From Aquarana catesbeiana (taxonomy: Eukaryota; Chordata; Amphibia; Anura; Ranidae), in contig NC_133327.1 in the NCBI RefSeq assembly GCF_042186555.1, forward strand, positions 48,762,939 to 48,826,938: a DNA stretch of 64,000 nucleotides. Reading direction: 5' to 3'. Both the position numbers and the translations under genes were made by a program. The notes under the pieces were generated by a model. That model was given only the letters and a program-made list of their open reading frames with translations, searched no databases and was not told the origin of the DNA. Below, piece after piece: positions 57,151-64,000 of the stretch. The stretch's first letter is position 1. Every line of letters starts with the position of its first letter.

Positions 57151-57590
57151 GTAAAAACACAAATGTCTTTTCTACATTCTTCCTCCTTTCTCTCCATCCT
57201 TCAGTTCCTCCATTTCCACCCTTCCATTTTCCTTTCTTAACTTAATCCTTATCCTTTTTTCTTTATTTCTTATTTCCCTCCCTATCCTTCTCTATTTCCT
57301 TACATCCTTCCTTCCTCTGTCTCTCTCTACCTCTCTTGATTCCTGACTCTTCCTTCTCTCTTCCCTTTCCGTTCCTTTTCCTTTCCTCATTCCTTCCTTC
57401 CTTGTATATACACTATATACTTTCTTCCTTCTATCCTTCTGTCCATTCAGTCCTTTCTTCCCTCTCTCCCTCCTTTCCTTCTGTCTCTCCTTCCTTCCAT
57501 CCTTCCCTCCTCTATCTGCCTTCCTTCCTTCACTCTTTCCTTCCATACTTCTTTCCTATTGCTCCCTCTCTTGCTTCCTCTGCCTGTTTA
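57150..57590. repeat. pyrimidine-rich (CCTT/CTTT) tract
   Basis: Degenerate TTCC and CTTCC repeats dominate the plus strand. The open frames on both strands are compositional. Confidence 0.92.
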
Positions 57591-57689
57591 GAGGGGACTG
57601 TGCTCATTTATCTTGGAATACAAATACTCCCACTGGGGAGTGAACACTCTTTAAAGTAATCCAAGGGCCTCAATGAGGACTGAGCTAAC

Positions 57690-57895
57690 ATTCCACTGGC
57701 CAGTGACTTAGATAGGGCCTCTTGCATCCTAGGCAGGTCTTCTAGCCATTGTTATATAACTCTATGTGATCGCACTATAATCTTTAAAGTGCCTTGTCTT
57801 TGCATTACATTTGCTAAACTTACCTTCCTTACAGGGCTTGGTCTTATAAATAAAGACTATTAAAACTGTTCAAGTGTGTTGTTGTTCTTGGGCCC
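57690..57895 (+). repeat. 5' LTR (shortened) of the nested-host element
   Basis: It aligns to the two ends of 62876-63297 but not to its middle, which implies an internal deletion or a different subtype. Confidence 0.55.
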
Positions 57896-58099
57896 AGATA
57901 CACGGGCAGATCACCACTGGAAGTCAGGCAGAGGGATCCTACAATCCAGCAGGTAGCACTGCATGTGGGGGCATCGGGGATAGCTTCCAGATAGGGATGT
58001 TTGCCCGAATAGTGAACAATATGGGGCGTTCACGGCAAATTAGAGTGTTGCAGAATGCCCCATAATGCACTGCGAGATCGCAGTGCATTGACATCTGAT

Positions 58100-58242
58100 G
58101 ATTGGCCAAAGCATGCACTTGACCTGCATGCTTTGGCCAATCACAGCACGCTCTGCTGCGAGAGCCATAATTGGCCAAAGGCAGGGTGCCTTTGGCCAAT
58201 CATGGCTCAGGGGGTCAAGTCCACACCTCACACTATATAAGG
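58100..58242. promoter_or_regulatory. paired CCAAT-box hairpins followed by a TATA box
   Basis: Two perfect stems, GATTGGCCAAAGCATGCA (58100-58117) with 58125-58142, and ATTGGCCAAAGGC (from 58169) with its partner ending 58200, each present CCAAT in both orientations. TATATAA is at 58234-58240. The layout is promoter-like; activity is inference. Confidence 0.5.
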
Positions 58243-58359
58243 CGGCTTACACGGCAGCCATATGTAGTGTTATTACACAGTTGAGGAGATAATGAGAGAA
58301 TGTTAGCTAGAGGCAGGTTAGTTAGTGGCGTGCAGGCAGTTTAGTATATATATATATAC

Positions 58360-58399
<40 letters not shown>

Positions 58400-58410
58400 T
58401 AGACTATATA

Positions 58411-59978
58411 CAGTGCCTTGAAAAAGTATTTATACCCCATTACATTTTCCACATTTTGTCATGTTACAACCAAAAACGTAAATGTATTTTATTGGGATTT
58501 TTCTGATAGACCAACACAAAGTGGCACATAAACAAATGTGAAGTGGAAGGAAAATGATCAATGGTTTTAAACATTTTTTTACAAATAAATATCTTAAAAG
58601 TGCGTTTGTATTCAGCCCCCTTTACTCTGATACCCCTAACTAAAATCTATTGGAACCAATTGCCCTCAGAAGTCACCTAATTAGTAAATAGAGCCCACCT
58701 GTGTGTATTTTAATCTCAGTATAAACACAGCTGTTCTGTGAAGCCCTCAGAGGTTTGTTAGAAAACCTTAGTGAATAAACATCATGCATCATGAAGGCCA
58801 AGAAACACACCAGACAGGTCAGGGATAAAGTTGTGGAGAAGTTTAAAGCAGGGTTAGGTTATAAAAAATATCCCAAGCTTTGAACATCTCACTCAGTGCT
58901 ATTCAATTCATCATCCAAAATAGGAAAGAGTATGGCACAACTGCAAACCTACCAAGACATGGCCGTTCACCTAAACTGACAGGCCGTGCAAGGAGAGCAT
59001 TAATCAGAGAAGCAGCCAAGAGGCCCATGGTAACTCTTGAGGAGCTTCATAGATCCACAGCTCAGGTGGGAGAATCTGTCCACAGGACAACTATTAGTTG
59101 TGCACGCCATAAATCTGGCTGTTATGGAAGAGTAACAAGAAGAAAGCCATTGTTCAAAGAAAGCCATAAGAAGTCCAGTTTGCTAGAAGCCATGTGGGGG
59201 ACACAGCAAACATGTGGAAGAAGGTGCTCTGGTCAGATGAGACTAAAGTTGAACTTTTTGGCCTAAAAGCAAAACGCTGTGTGTGGCAGAAAATTAACAC
59301 CGCACATCCTCCTGAACACACCATCCCTACCATGAAACATGGTGGTGGCAGTATCATGTTGTGGGGATGCTTTTCTTCAGCAGGGACAGGGAAGCTGGTC
59401 AGAGTTGATGGGAAGATGGATGACCCTAATACAGGGCAATCTTAGAAGAAAACCTGTTAGAGTCTACAAAAGACTTGAGACTGGGGCAGAGGTTCACCTT
59501 CCAACAGGACAACAACCCTAAATATACAGCCAGAGCTACAATGGAATGATTTAGATCAAAGCATATTCATGTGTTAGAATGGCTCAGTCCAGACCTAAAT
59601 CCAATTGAGAATCTGTGGCAAGACTTGAAAATTGCTGTTCAGACACTCTCCGTCCAATCTAAAAGAGCTTGAGCTATTTTGCAGAGAAGAATGGGCAAAA
59701 ATGTCACTCTGTAGATGTGCAAAGCTGGTAGAGACATCCCCAAAAAGACTTGCAGCTGTAATTGCAGCAAAAAGACGGTTCTACAAAGTATTGACTGAAT
59801 ACAAATGCCCCCCCACACTTTTCAGATATTTATTTGTAAAAAAATGGAAAACCATTTATCATTTCCCTTCCACTTCACAATTATGTGCCACTGTGTGTTG
59901 GCCTATCACATAAAATCCCAACAAAATACATTTACAAAGGAAAATTTCAAGGGGTATCAATACTTCTTCAAGGCAGTC
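58411..59978 (+). mobile_element. Tc1-like transposon, full length, inactive
   Basis: Inverted ends 'cagtgccttgaaaaagtatt' and (right, inward) 'gactgccttgaagaagtatt' lie in TA-rich sequence. All transposase blocks are present in order. Confidence 0.92.
58791..59770 (+). pseudogene. Tc1-like transposase relic
   Basis: The start is ATG at 58791 (MKAKKHTRQVRDKVVEKF), which shifts frame near 58868. The next frame (58880-59175) holds the helix-turn-helix part, with NLPRHGRSPKLTGRARR and REAAKRPMVTLEEL. Then 59194-59445 carries KKVLWSDETKVELFGLKAK with the first catalytic Asp and MKHGGGSIMLWGCFSS. The second Asp (HLPTGQQP region) and the DLNPIENLWQDLK Glu block follow in other frames. At least four frameshifts are needed. 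In active relatives the enzyme cuts and pastes at TA. Confidence 0.9.

Positions 59979-59983
<5 letters not shown>

Positions 59984-60053
<70 letters not shown>
59984..60053. repeat. TA microsatellite
   Basis: A (TA)n run lies between the two Tc1 elements, probably grown from their TA target sites. Confidence 0.95.
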
Positions 60054-60055
<2 letters not shown>

Positions 60056-60061
60056 TCACAC

Positions 60062-61345
60062 ACACAATATCTCACAAAAGTGAGCACACCCCTCACATTT
60101 TTGTAAATATTTTATATCTTTTCACTGAAGAAATTACACTTTGCTACAATGTAAAGTAGTGAGTGTACAGCTTGTATAACAATGTAAATTTGCTAGAATA
60201 TATGTAGTGATATCCCTCGCGCTGTTGTGAGTATCAGAAATGTGATGACAACAAAACAACAATTAAAAAATATATATATAAATGTGCCAACGTGAGTAAA
60301 TTGTGATGATGTCTAAATAGACTGTTTACTGTTTACTAGTGTAAATTTGCTGTCCCCTCAAAATAACTCAACACACAGCCATTAATGTCTAAACCGCTGG
60401 CAACAAAAGTGAGTACACCCCAAGTGATAATTTCCAAATTGGGCCCAATTAGCCATTTTCCCACCCCGGTGTCATGTGACTTGTTAGTGTTACAAGGTCT
60501 CAGGTGTGAATGGGGAGCAGGTGTGTTAAATTTGGTGCTATCGCTCTCACTCTCTCATACTGGTCACTGGAAGTTCAACATGGCACCTCATGGCAAAGAA
60601 CTCTCTGAGGATCTGAAAAAAAATAATTGTTGCTCTACATAAAGATGGCCTAAGCTATAAAGAGATTGCCAAGACCCTGAAACTGAGCTGCAGCACGATG
60701 GCGAAGACCATACAGTGGTTAGACAGGGCAGGTTCCACTCAGAACAGGCCTTGCCATAGTTGACCAAAGAACTTGAGTGCATGTACTCAGCGTCATATCC
60801 AGAGGTTGTCTTTGGGAAATAGACGTATGAGTGCTGCCAGCATTGCTGCAGAGGTTGAAGGGGTGGGGGTGGGGGGTCAGCCTGTCAGTGCTCAGACCAT
60901 ACGCCGCACACTGCATCAAATTGGTCTGCGTGGCTGTCGTCCCAGAAGGAAGCCTCTTCTAAAGATGATGCACAAGAAAGCCTGCAAACAGTTTTTTAAA
61001 GACAAGCAGCCTAAGGACATGGATTACTGGAACCATGTCCTGTGGTCTGATGAGACCAAGATAAACGTATTTAGTTCTGATGATGTTAAGCATGTGTGGC
61101 AGCAACCAGTTGAGGAGTACAAGGACAAGTGTGTCTTGCCTACAGTCAAGCATGGTGGTGGGAGTGTCATGGTCTGGGACTGCATGAGTGCTGCCAGCAC
61201 TGGGGAGCTACAGTTCATTGAGGGAACCATGAATGCCAACATATACTGTGACATACTGAAGCAGAGCATGATCCCCTCCCTTCCCCTGGGCCATAGGGCA
61301 GTATTCCAACATGATAATGATCCCAAACACAGAGAATGTAGAATG
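60062..61345 (+). mobile_element. second Tc1-like transposon, 3'-truncated
   Basis: The 5' terminus 'tctcacaaaagtgagcacac' and the inner direct repeat 'caacaaaagtgagtacaccc' (60399) identify a Tc1 family different from its neighbour. About 145 bases (60196-60339) of foreign AT-rich DNA sit in the 5' part between two copies of 'gtaaatttgct'. The 3' end is lost after 61345. Confidence 0.85.
60581..61345 (+). pseudogene. Tc1-like transposase relic, C-terminus missing
   Basis: It starts MAPHGKELSEDLKK and shifts frame at an A run (60617-60624). The longest frame (60773-61341) holds QRHIQRLSLGNRRMSAASIA, then VLWSDETKINVF with the first catalytic Asp, PTVKHGGGSVMVW and FQHDNDPKH with the second Asp. 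The block carrying the third acidic residue is deleted, so it is inactive. Confidence 0.9.
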
Positions 61346-62464
61346 TACAATGTACCCCTACCCATTCACCAAAAAAAATGTCAAAAAGTAAAAACCACAA
61401 AAGACAGTTTTTGACAATTCCTTTATTAAAAAAAAAAAAAAGTGTCCTGTGACGCGTCCATCCATCTTCAAACATGCCACCTGATGGACCCAAAAAATAG
61501 AGAAAAAAAAAAAAAAAAGCTCCGCCTCGATGGGAGGCCTCCCGGCAACTGCTGTATCTTGGCTCTGACAGCTGTTATTTAGGCAAGGGCGGGGCCACCC
61601 GGTGATGTAACTGAGTGACCCGACCACTTCTGATGTCATGTGCCGTCAGAGGGGGCGGGCAGCTATATAACAGCTGTCACAGCGAAAAGACAGCAGTCGG
61701 CGGGAGCCCTCCCATGGAGGTGAAGTATTTTAGGTTTTTTTTTCTATTTTACAGGTTTGTCGGGCAGCGTGATTGACGATGGATGTACATCACGGGCCAG
61801 GGTTGTGGGGACGAGGCTCTTGTCCCCATCATCATGAGGACAAGGTGCTTTGGGGGGCCCCCAAAACACCCTCCCCATGTTGAGGGCATGTGGCCTAGTA
61901 TGGTTCACTCGTCCCCCCCTTTCCTGGCCTGCCAGGCTGCTTGCTCGCATAAGGGTAATTTTTTTAATTTTTATTTGGCGTAGTTTTCCCCTTAAAACTA
62001 GGGGGGGGGGGGACCCACTCCAATTTCTTCCTTGATTTTTTTCTATATGGCCGGGAGCCGAAAATACTTTACAGCCGCAAGCAATTTTAAATTACATTTT
62101 TTCCTTTAGAAATGTCATTTTGCTGCGGCACAGTAAAACACATCACAAAGATGCACCACTTTAAAGGCAGACTAAGGGGACCCCCTGGCACAATATTTAA
62201 AGGAATCTTTCTATTTTATTGTTTCACTTTAGGCATGATTAAAATCACTGCTCCTGAAAAAACGGTTGGTTTAAAAACTTTTTTTTTTTGCATCGATACA
62301 TGTCCCCTGGGGCAGTACCCAGGTCCCCATACACTTTTTATGGCAATAACTTGCATATAAGCCTTTAAAATTAGCAATTTTGACGTTTCATGTTCGTGTC
62401 CCATAGACTTTAATATGGTTTGCATTTTCAACCGGGGGGTGTTCAGCCCATCCCTACTTCCAGC

Positions 62465-62875
62465 ACAAAGTGATGACCACATCAACAAGCCAAGACAAGA
62501 TGGATCCAGTCACAGCCCCCAGTGAGAAGAACAGGAACTGTCTTTTGCGGTTGGACTGATGAGTGCAACTGATGTAAGCTGATGGCAACTCTAAAGACAC
62601 AAGTGGCTCAGATGATGCAGATAGTGACTCTGCTAGTAGTGAGAATCAAAGAGCCACTTGGGAAGACATCTCAAGCTACTGCTATTAAGAAGAGCCTGGG
62701 CACAGTGCTCTGTTACAATTGAGGTATAGGCCACTACAAACAAGTTTTTCCAAGTCAAGTATTAGAGATCTTGCAGAAGCCACAGAAAAAAACTTTAGAC
62801 AGCCAGTTGGGTGTCTGGCTGCCTCAGCCCATCTCCGCTCAAGACATACTATGAGAAAGAGGAGCGGGGAGCCTG
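62465..62875 (+). pseudogene. gag/nucleocapsid remnant of the LTR element
   Basis: One frame near 62700-62850 reads CYN, stop, GIGHYKQVF, then EILQKPQKKTLDSQLG. It resembles a retroviral CCHC zinc knuckle: Cys at 62711, TGA at 62720 where the second Cys is expected, His at 62732, and TTT (Phe) where the last Cys is expected. One codon also seems lost. The rest (62465-62700) is lysine/serine-rich and broken. Confidence 0.45.
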
Positions 62876-63297
62876 ATATTCCACTGGCCAGTGTGTAGGT
62901 AGGTAGAGGTTACTGCTGCCCCAGTGAGAAGGGCTTAACTGTAATTTCTGCATTTTTCTTGGCGTGTTTGGCTGAGCCCATCCCCCGGTCCTGTGCGATA
63001 TAAAAAGGATGGAGGTCTGGACCCAGAGAGGAGAGATGGTGCGGAGTGAAGTAAGGAGAAAGAGAGGAAGGAGTTTGGTTTAGGTCTGGTCCACTTTGCC
63101 AGACCCATCTGATGCCGTTAATGGAGTCTGAATGGCCAGTATCACGCCGAAGTCGGAGCTAGATTCCAAATATTGGACTGGTAAGCTGTAAGCTGTTGTT
63201 GAATTGTATTTGCCAACATTTACTTCCTTACAGGGCTTTGCCTTAAATAAAGTCAAGTGAAACTCCTCAGGTAGTCAGTGTTTGTGGGTCCTCACAG
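62876..63297 (+). repeat. 3' LTR of the nested-host element
   Basis: A TATA box (GATATAAAAAGG, about 62997) and AATAAA (63246) are about 250 bases apart. The end is set at GGTCCTCACA. Confidence 0.6.
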
Positions 63298-64000
63298 GAA
63301 GATAGAGGGCCCCAAAAATCTATTGGCTCTTCTGCGATAGCACTATATCAGTAATGGGGAAAGATCAGATGCTGAAAGACCACAGGCAATACTGGTGTCC
63401 TGAACATGAGGGTCGATGACTTGATAGGAAGTGCAAAGCGACATCAACACTCTTCCCTCGATGACGTAATCTTGCATCCAAATTCTGCTTGTAGCCATTT
63501 ACTAAATATTTTTCATTTGTTTATTTATATTTTGGTGGGTAAATAACTAAAGCTGTACTATTGTCATGTTCTTTCTGTACATCATAGTCAGATTCCTGCG
63601 CAAATAATACCAGCACGGCCATTTACAGCATTAGATGTTTAAATGCTGAGATCCTCCACTTCTTGTGGCTGTCGTATTCAATAGGCCCACTGCTGCAACT
63701 TGAACTAAAATAAAAATAAATAATCCAGAATGGAAGCTTTGCTTGCACAATGTATTTATAGCACAGCAGCTACATGTAAAATTTAACAAGACATTTCCTG
63801 CCCTGCTAACCTCCCTTTCTGCTGATTATTTTCTCCCTATTCTGGCTTGAATGGCTTACAACATCATTGAATTACAGCAGGACAAATTTTACGAATGCGC
63901 TTATTGTTTTCTAGAGTTGTCTTTATTTAATGTGATAAAAAAACAATGGGTTTCATTCCAAAACATGTCTACATGTTCAACTCTAGTCAGTCCTTGAATG
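63298..64000. other. unassigned, AT-rich toward the right edge
   Basis: 63550-63960 is unique-looking, with TTTATTTAAT, AAATAATCC and clustered TAAT/ATTA cores, similar in character to 56.7-57.1 kb. No ORF or repeat found. Confidence 0.3.

Larger units (their letters stand above)
57992..62456. mobile_element. 4.5-kb hAT-type element with nested Tc1 transposons
   Basis: CTTCCAGA (57984-57991) and CTTCCAGC (62457-62464) form an 8-bp duplication with one change. The ends TAGGGATGTTTGCCCG and (right, inward) TAGGGATGGGCTGAACA are inverted repeats. It has no hAT transposase; much of its length is later insertions (58411-59978 and 60062-61345) and TA runs. The block 61400-62400 is unrecognised interior. 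Confidence 0.82.
57690..63297 (+). mobile_element. decayed LTR retroelement holding a nested hAT
   Basis: Two related segments act as LTRs: 57690-57895 and 62876-63297. Both have 'attccactggccagtg' at the start and 'ccttacagggctt' followed by AATAAA (57849-57854 and 63246-63251) and a GT-rich end. The left one lacks about 200 internal bases. Internal sequence (57896-57991 and 62465-62875) is split by the hAT. The outer ends are not precisely defined. Confidence 0.65.

Noticed and set aside
57336..57659. Ser/Phe/Leu-rich open frame and its Arg/Lys-rich opposite
   Set aside because: Both arise from the pyrimidine-rich tract.
11962..60106. Open frames encoding long YIYIYI runs
   Set aside because: They are translated TA microsatellites.

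Overview
The window reads as intergenic or intronic DNA of a large, repeat-rich vertebrate genome, most likely an anuran amphibian of the ranoid type. This is inferred from the repeat families: CR1 elements whose first ORF has PHD and esterase domains, L2 and L1/Tx1-like LINEs, T2/Kolobok-type TTAA elements, Harbinger-type elements ending in TGCCCCGTACACACGG, hAT elements starting TAGGGATG, and several Tc1 families. I found no host protein-coding exon, tRNA or rRNA. Almost every open frame is either part of a transposable element or an artefact of simple sequence. Family names come from recognition of motifs, not from a database search.

Layout. 1-9.6 kb: a TTAA-flanked MITE, a nearly complete CR1 (790-4662), hairpin/snapback repeats, a Harbinger MITE and a reversed 5'-truncated CR1. 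9.6-12.2 kb: a 0.7-kb purine tract in an unidentified repeat, an LTR fragment, a Tc1 3' end, a TA-flanked MITE and a TA microsatellite. 13.1-19.2 kb: a second CR1 with its 5' UTR, split by a hAT (13406-14405) and by a 434-bp Harbinger element (16550-16983). 19.2-24.6 kb: a minisatellite, two TTAA MITEs and a 1.1-kb long inverted repeat. 27.6-32.9 kb: two L1-like relics, one split by a hAT and one carrying a 14-bp target duplication. 34.2-36.1 kb: a reversed L2 with a 563-codon ORF open through the reverse transcriptase. 37.2-42 kb: Tc1 pieces in inverted arrangement, four Harbinger-type insertions and further repeats. 43.3-45.6 kb: a TTAA-flanked element containing a solo LTR and a minisatellite. 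46.2-48.4 kb: an internally deleted LTR element with a PNMA/Ma-like gag remnant. 50.6-52.3 kb: another Tc1 split by a T2-type MITE. 52.4-56.0 kb: one minisatellite split by a hAT and by a solo LTR. 57.7-63.3 kb: a decayed LTR element containing a 4.5-kb hAT, which itself contains two Tc1 elements and microsatellites.

The elements do not form a pathway. The useful information is stratigraphic: target duplications (8 bp hAT, 3 bp TWA Harbinger, TTAA Kolobok-type, 4 bp LTR, TA Tc1, 14 bp L1) allow many insertions to be ordered in time. Remaining unique-looking AT-rich tracts (about 12.25-12.99, 42.3-43.2, 56.1-57.1 and 63.5-64.0 kb) are candidates for conserved noncoding sequence. I did not find a new genetic system. 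The most unusual objects are the long palindromes, the deep nesting at the right end, and the gag-bearing LTR relic.
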